Shown: piece by piece, positions 46,361-59,931 of the stretch
How the letters are laid out: every line of letters begins with the position of its first letter
How positions within the stretch are numbered: position 1 is the stretch's first letter
Source: Litsea cubeba
Taxonomy: Eukaryota; Streptophyta; Magnoliopsida; Laurales; Lauraceae
Reading direction: 5' to 3'
Length of the DNA stretch: 64,000 nt
Assembly: GCA_012931725.1 (NCBI GenBank)
Contig: CM022949.1
Span: 12,391,263 to 12,455,262, forward strand
The notes under the pieces: model-generated
Database searches by the model: none
What the model was told of the DNA's origin: nothing
What the model saw: only the letters and a program-made list of their open reading frames with translations
Program-made: the position numbers and the translations under genes

Positions 46361-49300
46361 CTAGAAAGAAGGCAAGGAAGGGAGTTGAAGGTGGTGCAGG
46401 GCCTGTTGCTGCGACGCCAACCGCCTCTTTCTGAGGCGCTCAGCGATGATGAAGGCGAGCTCGAGAGACTGGGATGCATTGAGCCTGGGGTCGCAATGGG
46501 TGTGGTAGCGTGAGCTCAGGTCATCAAAGGTCACAGTCCTTGATCCTCCAATGCACTCTGTTACGTTTTGGCCCGTCATCTCCAGGTGGACCCCTCCTGG
46601 ATGGCTGCCTTCTTGATCGTGCACGTCAAAGAAGGCCCGCACCTCTGCCTGATAATCACCACCATTAAATAAATTCAACATCAATATCATCATTCATTTA
46701 TAGTTGGAATAAGACTTTGATGATCATCAATATCATCATTTATACAGTGATTAAGAGATGATGTGCACTACAAATAACAGTAGAGGCCAAAGCAATTATA
46801 ATCACTACATCAACTGTTTAATACACAACAACTGTAAAATAAATAAACACTATACAAGATCAATATTTTAGGAAATGGTCCATCATGTAGGACCCACTCG
46901 TATAAATGCCAGAATTGGAGCTCGAAGATTGTAAGATCTCTGTCTTACCTGGGTGTGTGCAAAAATTAGAGAGAATACAGATGACCATTGTGCATTGTCA
47001 CTTCAGGGGAGCAAAATTAAGACAAGTTTCGATGGTGTTGGTTGGATGATTCTATATTCAAGATGATCCACCATTCTTGTTAACTTTTCAAAATTTTATA
47101 TTTTGTGCACATAGTCATACAAGTTCTTGTTGACTTTTCAACATATTATGTTTTTGCACACATGGGTCATAGTATATAATACTGACACTCGGATGTTCAT
47201 AATCACCTATTTGATATTCTAGCTAGAGAATCTTTTGGCTATTAAAACCGACCTAACTTTTAAAACCCACCCAACTTTCTAGTAGGGCCAAACAAACATG
47301 AGGTGCATGTGCATCAATGCCTATCAGCTATAACTTAAGTTGTTTCCCACCTGTCTCCATGTGGAAGATATTTCAGCACAGCACCTCTCCACCCCTATGA
47401 TCTATTATCTACCTCATCGCCATAAATATTTTTCTTCAGGAGATGAGCACATTGATTTTAAAACTGTATATTATCTTGCCCACAAGCTACAACAATGGAC
47501 GGCTGATGACATCTGCTCAGTATGATTCTCAGACCATGACAGCCCATCAGTTTGGACAGTTGGATTGACGGGCATGTGTACAAACCAGTGAAAAGGTAGA
47601 TCTACATTAGAGTTTCAACTTTAAACTATTTATATGTAATCCTCTTTCCCATCATCTTTATTTTAGCAGAGAGGCCCACCTTTGATATAACCAAGCTAAT
47701 CATTTGATTTGGCACTCACCCCTCTAAAGCTATTAACCCTCATTGAGTTCATTCATAAAAATAAATACACTTATAAAAACTAAAATTTATGAAATTTGAA
47801 TGTTATAATTATTTGATGAGTAACTAAACTAATACTTTACCTAACCCTATAACATCCTCTGCTTGTACAACAGTCTGATTCGAGATTTTTGATAGCAATG
47901 ATGGTTGTCTCCTTGGAATTCTAAATTTCATGTTTAAATTGTGAGAATCAATAGTCACCTAGTGAAATGTCCCTCTTTTGTCTGAATTTTTCTAAATTTG
48001 AGATTTCAAAATACTAAGTTGTGCTTGAGCATGTGTGGAACCAGACAAGGGACAGTATCCTTGGAATATACAAAACTCTTATAAAGAATTCTATAGAATA
48101 AAAAAAAAAAGGAAAACAGATCCCAGTTTGGTCCCTTGTTTGGACGAAATAGGGGGCGCCAGCAAAGGGCTCCTCCGCCCCCTTTGCTGGCGCCCCCTAA
48201 TTCGTCTACCTGTTCGGACGAAATAGGGGATTCGGATCCAAAGAAAAGACCCATAACCTACCCCCATGAATTGAATATATTCTAGGTGGACCCACACAAC
48301 ATGGAAGCAAGTTTTTAATAAGTGCACTGGGTCGGTACAAAGTTAGACCTGGAGGAATGCTTAGATTGGGGTAGGTTTAGGAACATGAGACACTTAGTAG
48401 GTAAATATATATATATATATATATATAAAATGAGAGAGAGAGAGCATACCCTAATGGAGTCAAAGGGGCGAGTCTTAAGCCCACAAGGAGCTTTGATGGT
48501 GTTTCCATGCATAGGATCGCTGACCCAGGTCACGATCTGACCTGCCCCGCGAACTGCCCTTATCAGATGAGGAAGCTTCACCCTCATATTCTCTGCTCCC
48601 ATTCTTACAATCACAGTAATCCTCCCTGCCTTGTTCGATGGATTCAATATTTCTATCAGCTTCACCAGCTCCTTCGGATCCATCTTATCACTTGCCTATT
48701 ACAATAGATATCACATGACACAGATCAATTAGAGTGAGAATAAAATCATTCTATAATGATGTCCAGAATACAACATGTATTCAACATAAATACAATCGCC
48801 ACGTGCATTTTACACATAAAAAGTGAAATATCAGTCCATTTTTTTTTATTGTATGTACCTTGATACCGAGTGGATTGGCAACCCCACGAAGGAACTCGAC
48901 GTGTGCACCGTCGAGTTGGCGAGTTCGCTCACCAACCCACACCATGTGTGCAGAGCAGTCATAGTAGAGCCCTGAGGTCGAGTCCTTCCTCGTGAGCGCC
49001 TGCTCGTAAGGAAGAAGTAGGCACTCGTGCGACGTCCAGAACTCGGTCGTGGTCATGACCGGGTGGTCGACGGTTAGCCCAGCCGCTGCCATGAACCCTA
49101 ACGCCTCGTCGACTCGGTGAGCCAGCTCCCTATACCTGTCACAAGAAAAGGAAAGCGAGTCAGGACTCAGCAGAGAACGTGATGACTCGACTCGGTCTGA
49201 CTCACCGAGTCATGGAATGGAATGGAAAACATTATACCTATCGCCCTGCTCGCTGTGTTCTGTGAAATCGAGATTCCACTGGGTGATCCTCTGCATGGCA

Positions 49301-50270
49301 GCGTAGCCTCCAGTTGCGAAGGCACGAAGGAGGTTGAGTGTGGCTGCCGACTGGCAATAGGCTCGGATCATCCGCTCGGGATCCGGGATCCGAGATTTCT
49401 CGTCGAAGGCGTCGCCATTGACATTGTCTCCTCTGTAGCTTGGAAGCTTCACTCCGTCCTTCTCCTCGAATGGATCGGATCTGGGTTTTGCAAACTGACC
49501 TGCCATTCTCCCCACCTGAACAAAACTCCTCCTAAAACTCAGTTTCTCTTCGATTTATATCTTATATTCTAGGTTAACCGGATTAATCAACTGAGTCAGT
49601 CGAAGGTTTGGTGAGTTGGTTACACAGTGTAAATAGATGTAAGAACGTAATAAGTAATTTATATATATATATATTATAAATTGGCACATCGTCAAATCAC
49701 GTAAATATTTTTAAAAAATAAGAATAATGATAATCTTACCCTAATAACGGGCATCTGGCCGCCGAACATGAGAACAGCACCCATCTGAAGGAGGATCCGG
49801 AAAGTGTCTCTAATGTTGTTAGCATGGAATTCCTTGAAACTCTCGGCGCAGTCGCCACCCTGGAGGAGGAAGGCCTTGCCCATGGCGGCATCGCCAAGGC
49901 GTTCCTCCAGGCTCCGGGCTTCTCCGGCGAAGACGATGGGAGGAAACGCCTCGATGGTTTTGAGGACGGATTCTAGCTGCATCTGATCTGGGTATTCAGG
50001 GAGCTGAAGGGCTTTCTTGGACTTCCAACTGTCGACGGCCCATTTAGTTGGAACCGGCATCGGAGACGGAGGTGGTTTGGTGGTGGGCTTGGTGGTGGCA
50101 ATTGGGTTCTTCGCGGGCTCGGCAGCATGGACGGCTGAGATTGGCTTGTGGGGTTTGGTTGGTAGGAGAGGGAGAGAGGGTTGGTGGGGTTTGGAGAGGA
50201 AAATGGATTGTGTTTGGTGGGTTTGGAAGATGGATTTGGAGGAGAGATATGAGCTGTTTTGAAGGGCCAT
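46361..50270 (-). CDS. DHS: Plastid class II DAHP synthase (shikimate pathway entry)
   Basis: Five exons on the minus strand: 50270-49740, 49515-49238, 49135-48859, 48695-48450 and 46648-46361, joining to 539 residues, full length for plant 3-deoxy-D-arabino-heptulosonate-7-phosphate synthase. It condenses phosphoenolpyruvate and erythrose-4-phosphate at the start of aromatic amino-acid synthesis. A Ser/Pro/Lys-rich transit peptide of about 50-70 residues precedes the conserved WAVDSWKSKKALQLPEYP. The four metal-ligand motifs are present: Cys141 (GGDCAESF), His425 (DPMHGNT), Glu467 (HLEMTG) and Asp497 (HCDPRLN). Other landmarks are RGDNVNGDAFDE, NLDFTEHSEQGDRYRELAHR, TTTEFWTSHECLLLPYEQAL and RMGAENMRVKLPHLIRAV. 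All splice junctions keep frame. Intron 4 is 1801 bp and contains a GC-rich foldback. Nothing suggests a defect. Confidence 0.97.
48143..48205. repeat. GC-rich foldback hairpin in DAHP synthase intron 4
   Basis: The 27 bases at 48143-48169 (with core GGGGGCGCCAGCAAAGGG) match the reverse complement of 48179-48205 at 26 of 27 positions, leaving a 9-base loop. GGACGAAATAGGGG recurs just beyond (about 48216). It lies inside the intron, so it would be transcribed in both orientations of reading the hairpin. Confidence 0.9.
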
Positions 50271-50407
50271 TTTCTTCTCCTGTCCTTCTTTTCTTCTCTA
50301 TGACTACTACTACTATATTGTTTTCACCAAATGTATTATAGGAAGAAAGAAAGAGAAATGTATGCAGAGAGAGGGGGAGCCCTGAGAACAAGAGAAATAA
50401 TGAGAGG

Positions 50408-50416
50408 TATTTATAA
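50408..50416 (-). promoter_or_regulatory. Probable TATA box of DAHP synthase
   Basis: On the minus strand CTTATAAATACC lies about 140 bp before the ATG at 50270. It implies a 5' UTR near 100-115 bases. The UTR is A/C/T-rich with TTC repeats. Confidence 0.6.
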
Positions 50417-50419
50417 GGG

Positions 50420-51664
50420 AGGAGGGGAAGAAAAGGTTGGTGGCAGAGGGTAGTTGGAGAAGGGAAGAAATGAGGGGTATTTTGGGAAGAAAGATACAGG
50501 TGAAGTGAAAGAACTGTGATTTTCTCATATCTTACCTACTAATCATCCTTCATTTGTGCAAGCAGCCAATGTCTTCTATGGCTTTGAGCTTAGCCAAATG
50601 ACTGGCTCTTCAGCTCACCTCATCTTTCAATCAGAATTTTTTCAATTGTATTTTTTCAAGCAAAATAATAACAGGCGAATGTGTCACATTTGAGTCACCT
50701 TTACCTTCCCATCATAACATCCACCAATAATTCGAACCCTTCAAAATGGGCATCATTCCTACCCCCGACATAAACTCAATTTTATCTTAAATAGGAGTTG
50801 GTGTTATTATAAAATTGACCACACGACTAATAATTAATATAATTAATAGAACAATATTGTGTATTATTAATATATACATTAATTATTTTATTAGTGATAT
50901 ATGGACTCTTAAGGCCGGACCAAACTCCGATTAAATTAAAATTAGATGACAAGTCACACGAGAGAATGACATTCATTTCAAGAAATTCATATGAACAATT
51001 AATACTAATAGTTGAGCCTCACGGTAAAGTTCTAGACATCCTACTTATGAGTAGTGACTGTGAGACCCTAGGGAACCAAACTCATCCCAATTCTCCTATT
51101 AATTCCGTCTTGTGAAACTATTATCTTTAGTGTCCGTAAAAAAAATAAACACAACGCCGAAATAATTATCAAACAAATTTGACTCCACTTTTCTCTCTCA
51201 CAAGAATAAACGACTCGCTGTACATAGCGAGAGGTACACTTTAGGATATTAGCATTGACTGAAGTGGGTCCCACCATGTGATGACCTGAAATGATTTTTG
51301 ATGGGCCATAACATTCAAGGGGATAAATAATGGTAAGGTCAGTGGTCTACTTTGAACGGACGCGCAAATCATATTTCACGTGTAACACCTGTAACAATAG
51401 TAGACGCGTTGAAATGAGGATACAAACAAACAGATTATACAGTAATCTCACGTCGTATTATTAGTAAGTGTCGTGGAAGCTTAGCTATACGAGTAATGGT
51501 ATTGATGGGCTGGAATCACCTGCGTCAAAGTCCGAGTCCATTTCAAATTGTGGAGTTCAGGCTTGGATCCGATCTTGACCATGGAAAAAGGTCTTCATAA
51601 TTCAGTGTTTTGGTGGATGCTGTTTTGGGATTGGATTAGGATTAACATTGTTTTTTTCGCCCCA
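50420..51664. other. DAHP synthase upstream region and spacer
   Basis: No gene. A segment near 50771-50870 (TAGGAGTTGGTGTTATTATA and neighbours) is an inverted relative of repeats at 26150-26290 and 54190-54290. Confidence 0.4.
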
Positions 51665-51673
51665 GTTGATTAA

Positions 51674-51843
51674 GGAAAAGTCTACAGGGACCGAAAATTG
51701 GTCCCTGAAAAAGTGCCTGAATGGCTTTTGTCCCTTGGATCAAGGAAAATTTTCCTTGGATCAAGGGCTTTTCCTTGATCCAAGGGACAAGGGCCTTTCA
51801 GGCACTTTTTCAGGGATGATTTTCGGTCCCTGTAGCAGTGCTC
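51674..51843. mobile_element. MULE-type MITE with 9-bp target duplication
   Basis: A 170-bp foldback element. CTACAGGGACCGAAAAT on the left is mirrored by ATTTTCGGTCCCTGTAG on the right, and the inverted match continues inward (CCCTGAAAAAGTGCCTGAA). A further inner palindrome is made of TTGGATCAAGG and CCTTGATCCAAGG. The perfect direct repeat GTTGATTAA flanks it (51665-51673, 51844-51852). A 9-bp duplication is characteristic of Mutator-like elements. Confidence 0.85.
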
Positions 51844-51852
51844 GTTGATTAA

Positions 51853-53644
51853 TGGTTTGGTTTGGGGTTGAGTTTACTCTTGCTTTCTTACCCAACTCAC
51901 GACCCTACCTCACTAATTGTGTTTTCATGGACCACCTCACCTTAGATAGTTAGATTTGGAATGTTAATTAACTGTTTGGGTTGATCCTTCTAACCTTCTA
52001 ATCGTGTCCGGGGTGACATTGTATACTCAATTAGTATGTATCCAATTTCTAGGTTGTGCTTATACATATTACTCACAAACAGGGCGGACTTAGGATTTTT
52101 GTTGGTAGTTGGGTTTTATGGGCAAATTGATCAGAATTATCACATGAGTTTCGGGGTCAAACCCAAAATTCTCATGTGGATTTTGTAGGCAGTTTCAAGA
52201 GTTTTGTCTATGAGTTCTGGAGGCAAACCCAATTCCACGTATCTAAACAATGATTCAAAGCTCTCTCTAATTAGGATTACGCCCACTATTTGAATTTGAG
52301 ACTCCATGACTGATCAGATGGTCTGGTGCCGCATGCATAGAAGCAGTGAAGCCTTGCGTTCACATTAATGCAAGAAAAGTCCATTTGACTGGCAGGCCCT
52401 CATCGTCTGCTTTCCCACGTTTGTCTTATTCTTTCCTGCTTGCATCTAACAAAAACGTAACCCCATAGCTGCAAAATTTCGTTACATCAATGTATGTGTC
52501 ATGCCGGCGGACGAAGAGGCAACAATTTATGTATATATGGACAAGTGGGACAAAGATATGACCTGTATGCCCTATTGGGCTCAGCCCATAAAGAGGGTTT
52601 CAATCAATTAGATGGATCAAGATCAAGCCCTCTCCCAGAGAAGTGGAGCTCTACAACTACAAGAGGTCTTACTTATTGAGAATTTCAACGGCTTAATATC
52701 TAAACTACTCAAAATGAATATTTTTCTTTTATATGAGCTCTACAAAAGGGTTTTTTTTTTTTTTTCTTTTCTTTGCAACTTATTTGAAGGGAACTCTAGC
52801 CAGAAAGGGAAAGGCTTTAAAGCGTGAGAATAAATGAAGTGATGGGTTAGAAAAATAGTTGCGGTATCGCTAGTGGGGGCATTTCATAAAATTAAATAAA
52901 AAACTAGCAGCCTGCCTCTTATCCTTGTTGTTGTATATTTGTATGCTTAATTGAGTATATTTGTATGCTTAATTGAGTAATCATATCTTAACCCTAATTT
53001 TTTTCATAAACAATAACTACAGCAAAAGCAAAATAGAGTACTGTCTTGAGGCATTGTTACACAAAAGAGACCCACAAAACCAAGAAACAAGCACCAAAAA
53101 CACATTTAAGTAATATTTAGAGGTTTGCTCCCACTGTATTATTTATCAAATGGTTAATATGTAAAACACATGAGTTTTTTGATATTTTATTCATATGTTT
53201 TATATATGCTTAAACTTAGCTAAGACCAGATCCTATATGTTAGATTATTGTATAAATGCTTGTGGAGTTTAGCTGGTAATTAATGATCATTTGAAATTTG
53301 AACCCCGCCAGCTGGCCTGTGTAATTAGTCTTCTTACATAAAGAAGATATATATAATTTATGGTTTAATATTTTCTAATGCTTTGAAATCATTAAAAGAA
53401 GCCAATTTCAAACTTAATCCGACTCATGTCAGCAATCTGTGAGTTGTCAATTACAAATCTGCCATTGACATTATTCATTAATTAATCTGAGCTTGTCGAT
53501 TTGGAATTCACTGGACCTGAGCCAAGCTGAGCCAAGTCGATCTGTGCTCATGGTGTCTGGCTATAGATTTTGACTGGTCTATCTAATAAGCTAATAAGTG
53601 CCCAAACAGTATACGTAGATGTACAATGACCTCGAGTTTTGCCT
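51853..53644. other. Intergenic spacer
   Basis: AT-rich. It contains TATTTGTATGCTTAATTGAG repeated in tandem near 52936-52978 and a T13 run near 52751. No gene recognised. Confidence 0.4.
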
Positions 53645-53653
53645 TTCGAAGAA

Positions 53654-53764
53654 GGGAAATTCTATTTGCACTCACATTTTTTCTGAGTACATCCACTTAC
53701 ATGAAGAAAAATATACATATGTGGGTGAGCTCAGCACAAAATGTGGGTGCAAATAGAATTTCCC
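53654..53764. mobile_element. Short MULE-type MITE with 9-bp target duplication
   Basis: A 111-bp element. The left end GGGAAATTCTATTTGCACTC and right end (complement of GGGAAATTCTATTTGCACCC) match over about 27 bases with one difference. The direct repeat TTCGAAGAA flanks it exactly (53645-53653 and 53765-53773). The interior cannot code for protein. Confidence 0.88.
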
Positions 53765-53773
53765 TTCGAAGAA

Positions 53774-55295
53774 AAGCTTCTCTACATGAAAGGAGATAAA
53801 AAAAAACCCAGTTATCTAAAGTTCAACATGATCACACAGTTGCGTAATTGAATGGGTGGTTCGAATAGAAACATTGGACAACTTGGATGACAAAGGGTTT
53901 TTTTTTTTTTTCCTTCTTTTATTTTCTTTCTTGTCTAGATTGAGTACTCAAACTCACGCGCTCACTCACTCACCGATGTCTCTAATCAGCTGAGCAATGC
54001 TTGGTGATGAGGTATTTCATAGATAACCAACCACAGGCAATACAAATAACTTTGAATGATGAGACAATACATGAGTCTAGATTCACTTGGTCTCTAACCA
54101 AGAGGATATATGAGTTGAAGGAATGAAACTATACAGTAGAGCTCATTATCATGTATAGGATATCTTCAAGTATTAGAGTTGGCAGCTTACTGTAAAATAG
54201 ATCATACGATAAATAACATAATTAACACAATTTGATGCATATTAATATAGAACCAACTCTTATTGGAGTAAAATTGAGGAACATTCCATTATCGAGATCA
54301 TTTTTAGCTGCTTTAAAATTTTCATAGTCTACAAAGCTCTACTCATTCAAGTCATGATCTCTTTTTAAGTCTTAGCATGCGAACTCCACTCAAGTACTCC
54401 AGTATTTGGACCAGTGGGGCCACACCCTGTTGCCCTATTAGATTCATACCTTCAATTTTCTCTGAAAAGTGTTGGTTTTTAGTCCCAGACGATCTCAATG
54501 TCACCCACAACACTACCTAGTGATGTTCAAGACTCCAGTATCTAACTAGTATGGAAATCCAAGTCTCGGTCATCCACCAAACACATTCCACAAAGAACAC
54601 ACCACCACCTACTCTTTTGAATGGCGCACTATGAAACGAACGATCAGCCAGCAAGCAAATGTGGCCTACATGTATGTCATCAAAGAAGGGCCTTTTGACT
54701 TTGAAGTCGTCCGACTCCATGTAGATGGATGTTGTCGGCATCAGCTTCCAGCATAATTAAGGTATCAAGATAAAATGCCCATCCTCTCCTGGGCACCCAA
54801 ATATTGTGAGATAGATTAGAGCTCAAAAGATCTAAATGACACCCAGGGTATTAAAAAAGGCATCCCACTTATTAGATCTTTGTAACCCTTTGATCAATGG
54901 CCTTTAAATTTGATGTTTTTATAACTTATACGATAATTATTATTTTTTTGAGTTTTAATTTAACAATGAAGAACAGTTGGATGAGTGTTAAATATTCTGA
55001 GTTTATAATTCATGAGAGGCAGAAGGAATGAGTGGTTGGGTTGATTTTAGGGGATCCCATGTACTGATCAAAAATAGGTATTCATATATATATATATATA
55101 TATATTGCTCATTTGAGGATTTTTCAAAATAAATATTAATTCCATATTTTGATATCTTATAATTGAATGAGCTTACTAATTTACTCTCTTCAATAAATAG
55201 AGAATATATATTTTAAAAGTTAAATTTATTCGTTAACCAAAAATTTAGATGGGAGCTCTATTACGCATCAATTGAGTAGATAAGTATTAATTAGT

Positions 55296-55336
<41 letters not shown>

Positions 55337-58300
55337 GGAAAATTGTTGACTGATTAAGAGTGATACTATTAGACCCGAAGAACCATAGATCGATCAACCA
55401 TATGCATGATATTAAAGTGCCAACATTATTCAACCATGAGTGTATTGGTGACACTTCCGGATTGTTTATTAGAATACGATCTTTTAAAATGATACAAATT
55501 AGATCAAATTCAATGGTTTTTTAATATCAACAAATAAGAAATAAAGAAACAACTGATCATATGTGGATTGGCTAAAAAAATCCACATTGTAATAGTCCAA
55601 TTAGGGATAAATCTTTGAGTCTGTCGGATAGAGACTTGGATAATATGAATGGGCGTGGGGCGTACAATTATGTACTTAAAGCAACAAAGAAAAAGAAAAG
55701 GAAGAATTAGGGCTCATATGCGAAATTATGGATTCACACCCAACCCAAATCTAAGAATAAACAATACTAAACCCACACCTACCAGGAATATATAGGTTGG
55801 TGGAATTCACCTACTTAACCTAACCCAACCCATTGCCATCTTCTCTACTTAGATCTCTGAGCTTGGATGGGTGTAGTCTTTGGATAAGGGTGCCCACTCG
55901 TGGGGTCCTCCGTGAGTTGTGTACAATGGAGCATGGTAAAGCCAATGACAGGGCCCCTACTCCACACCCCAGGCATCTTTTATCAAATATGGGCCATGGA
56001 TCAGATCCTATTCAGATCATGATTTGATGATGATGAGTAATGACGATAGTGTGTGGGAGTTGGTTACTATCTTAATTAATTAGCAACGCTTAATTTGCCA
56101 CGAGTGGCGACCGCGATTGCACGTGTCGTGCACTCGCTCTTACACGCATCCCCATTGTCAACTTGATTGCTTTTGAAAATGGTGATTAATTAACAAAATC
56201 ACTCTAGACCAAATGAAGATTTTGGGCGATTTAAAGTTTTGGGGTGGCCACGTTATAGAGATGGGCCTTTTTGGAGGTATTTTTAACGAGAATTGAAATA
56301 ATTAAGAATTTGAAATGCTAAAGTAAGATGATCATGTATTTAGAGCAATAGAAGATTTGCTTGGATACTAAAATAATGAAAATCAGCTCCTAAAAAGAAG
56401 TAGCTTTATGCCTTTTGGAATCTCACTCGTGAAGAATAACATTTGAAAGAAATTACAACTCTTTCAAGGGGCTTTTGGCTATAGGTCCATGTCCCTCAAA
56501 AGTACATTTTATTACAAAAGGTCCACGTTTTTTTTGTCCTAGAGGCAAAGGACCTTTTTCAATATTTAAATAGTTAAAAAGTTCAAAATGCTCCCTCTTA
56601 AACACTCTATGTGGTGTATAAAAATGCTCCAGTTAAACCAGTCAATTTTTTTAAGACAAATCAACTCCACAAATCAAAGATTACAATAAAGAAGAGAAAG
56701 AAAAAGGGAAAAATTGATTCAAAGAAAGAGAAACCATCTAGAAAATCTCAAGCAGCTGAATCATCTTCACAAATACATAGTTTGAAGACGATTTAAGGGT
56801 TGAAGAAATACTTTTGTGATCCCTAACCCTAGGAAAGATAAAATCTAGAGGAGTCGAAGCATCTTCTCAAAAATATTGTTCACATTCGCTCAATCCAAAC
56901 ATTAAATTAATTTTTCTTTCCATGTGGTGAATATGTGTGTTGGTTGCAAATTCATATAACATCCCATTATACACAAACACAAGCCAAAGCGTAGTTGAAG
57001 TTTCATTAATAACATACTAATATGAATTAATCTGTTAGGATCTCAGACACAACGGTATCTAAAAGTCATATAATTTTAATTGATTTGATAAAAGACAAAA
57101 ATATTTATCTTAGTTTTGAAAGAAATACAATTATCTGTCTTTGGAAAAAAAAAATTCAGATAAATTTCTATGTCTTTTCGAAGAAACTTACATACATTTA
57201 TCTCTTTTGAAAAGAAAACTAAAGAAGATCACAAAAACTCTCATGCACGACTAAAACGAATACAAAAGACTTGTTTTAAAAAGGAAATTTTGTAGGCATA
57301 AATATATCAATTGTCATTCCCTTCTATTTGAATCTTAAAACTTGATCTACAACTACAAAATAAAATCCGTGACACAGCTTAAGACGTTTAAGGGGGAAAT
57401 CAGTCATTAAAGATCATTTCCTGGACCTTAATACTAAGAATAAAATGCGTGACATAACTTCATACTGTTAGAAGGGCAAATTATAATCATAAAAATATAT
57501 AATCTGGCATGTTTAGTGACCTCCGCCCCAAATAAATCCAGGCGCACGAACTAGAAGCCTTAACAAAAAATGATGTGGACTAGAGGCCTTAAATGACAAA
57601 GTTAGGGACCTCTACCTAATTTTGTCTTCTTTCAAATAAGAAATTTCAGAATTCCTGATCTAGCCAAATAGGCTTTTATTGTGTGGGCTTAGGTAAGATG
57701 TGCAGTGAAGAGAATTCAAATTCAAATAACAAATTTAGAAGGTAAAACAAAAACTTTTGCTTAACTAGGCTGGTTGTTTGTTTTGCTTTCTTTTTTAGGA
57801 GACAAATGTTAACCTTTAGCGGTCATAAATATTGTGACATTTTTAATGCATTACAATGATATTAAGCAATCCGAAAATAATCAAGCCATTGGTAACTGCA
57901 AATGCAAGGCATCATATCCAAAAAAAAATAATCCAATATGGTAATTCTTGTAAAAAATTCTAGTAAAGGCTCTTCGGATTCGGTGAAATATATATACCTA
58001 CTTTGAAAATCTTTTCCCATTCAAAAGTGAGAACTTTTAAGATATTATTAATTATTCATAACCCAGTTGCTAGATTTTAACTATTATATATATATATAAA
58101 TTATATAAGTCTACCAAATATATTATATGGAATATTGGCTATACATGTGCAACAATATAAAAATATTGAAATTTAATCAAATTTTTTAAAATTATTCATG
58201 TGATATCCTTAGAGTCGTGAGATATCACACATATCGCACTATTTAATATCTCGCATTCATAAGAAATTACACCTTTGTAATGCTAACAGCTCTATGAAAA

Positions 58301-59931
58301 ATTATTTCAGCTTCAACGAGGGATGTGTCAAATCTGAGTAGTTGTTGGATCAGAATCCATAATTTCTCGAGAATGACATCTATGACAATGATTGTTATCT
58401 AATTTTTAGTTTGGCTGTGAATTTCATGTAACATGGGTCTTAGTGGATGGGTATTCAGCCCAGTCCTCTCTTATTTCCTGTTTTAGAATGTCAGAAAGTT
58501 TTTATAACCAAATTTGCAATAAAAACAAACGTTGAATAAAAAGAAGAGACAGGGTCAAGTAGAAATGTAGCTGATTTTTGGATGATACATCTATAACTCT
58601 ATTATGTGTGGTCGGAAAATTGGGTTAGACCCAAAATACTTTTGAGCTTCATTATGATCCATACTAGGTTGCTCCACCCAAATTCCCATGGCCCTCTCAT
58701 CAAGTAGCACCAAAGCTAGAGAGTCTACCTACATCTCTTAAAAGGAAGTTAATTCGAAATCTAGATACATTAGCCACCCTCACTAACAAATGTTTTCTGT
58801 TTGGAGAAAAAAAAAAAACATCCATTTTTAATAGGGTCCACTTGAATGCATGACAACTAGAGACGCACATCAATGGAAGAATTTGAATTTGCATTAAAGG
58901 AACGTAAGATATCAATCCGATCAAATAATTTAGATTCTCGAGTCTTAATAAATAAACATCATGAAAACATTATTGTGATAAAATTTGATGGTGATTAATA
59001 TCTGGAATGATATAAAAAAAATTAATTAGCGATCACTTACAAGGGGCTTGGTAATAAAATTTGACGGCGATTAATGTCTGAACAGTACAAAAATAAGTTA
59101 ATGATTATTTTCAAAGGGGTTGATGTGTACGAAGGAATTGTTTATAAGAGAAGAAACCCAGAAAAAAAAAAGTTGGTTATAAGAGGAACTCACCTTCCAC
59201 CAAGCATGGGTGGAATTAATATGTGCATTAGGGTGTTTTTGTGCACGACCGCGGAAGAGGAAACCGTCTTTCCTTTTCCACAGTAATTGCTTTTTCATTG
59301 GGAATGTTGGAAAGCTGGATCCATTATCGCGAAGAAAATCAGGCAACCACAACACGCCGAAAATCACAGAGATGAGATATCATCGCTGCACCAAGCATTA
59401 GTGGGAAAGGCGTTGGAAGATCCGGCGCCCTGACTCCGCCCATTTCAGCGGAGATGGCCGCTGCACAAACATGCCATTATTGTATAGCCCGCTATCAATT
59501 TAGGCCAAACTCAAATGAGCCTGGGTCTAGGCTCAAAATGTCTCAATCCGGTTCTGTGTAGTGCATGGAACCTGGATATGATCTCACCTAATAAAGGCTA
59601 TTGGAGGCCCACTCCCTTTGTAAAGGCTCATGTTCATTACTGTTCAAGTTCTGATAAGGTTTGGATAAAGGCCCAGATTCAGATCTGACCGATATATATA
59701 GTCCCAGTCTCCCAGATTCAGTTTTGGATAAAGGTCTCAAATTTCAGGCTCGAGAATATATGTATACAGTTCCAGGCCCCACCCATTTAGCAATTGGCCC
59801 AGAAAAGAGTGCTCGGATACAGCCTACAAGCCTGAACATGAGACTCCAAATCAGGCCCGCCTAATGCAGACTTAGCTTGGGCCCCTCTTATTTTGTCCCG
59901 GCTTAAGAGCATGCCCATATTTAATTTGTTA
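53774..59931. other. Long gene-poor spacer
   Basis: About 6 kb, strongly AT-rich. It contains a TA run near 55085-55106, a (TC)17 microsatellite at 55299-55333, and a 76-bp diverged tandem repeat beginning near 58980 and 59057 (AAATTTGATGGTGATTAAT and AAATTTGACGGCGATTAAT). The minus-strand frame 54741-54517 has a protein-like composition but no family I recognise and no splice partners. No supported gene. Confidence 0.45.

Noticed and set aside
54517..54741. Possible exon of an unknown gene on the minus strand
   Set aside because: Protein-like composition but no recognisable motif, no partner exons and surrounded by repeats.
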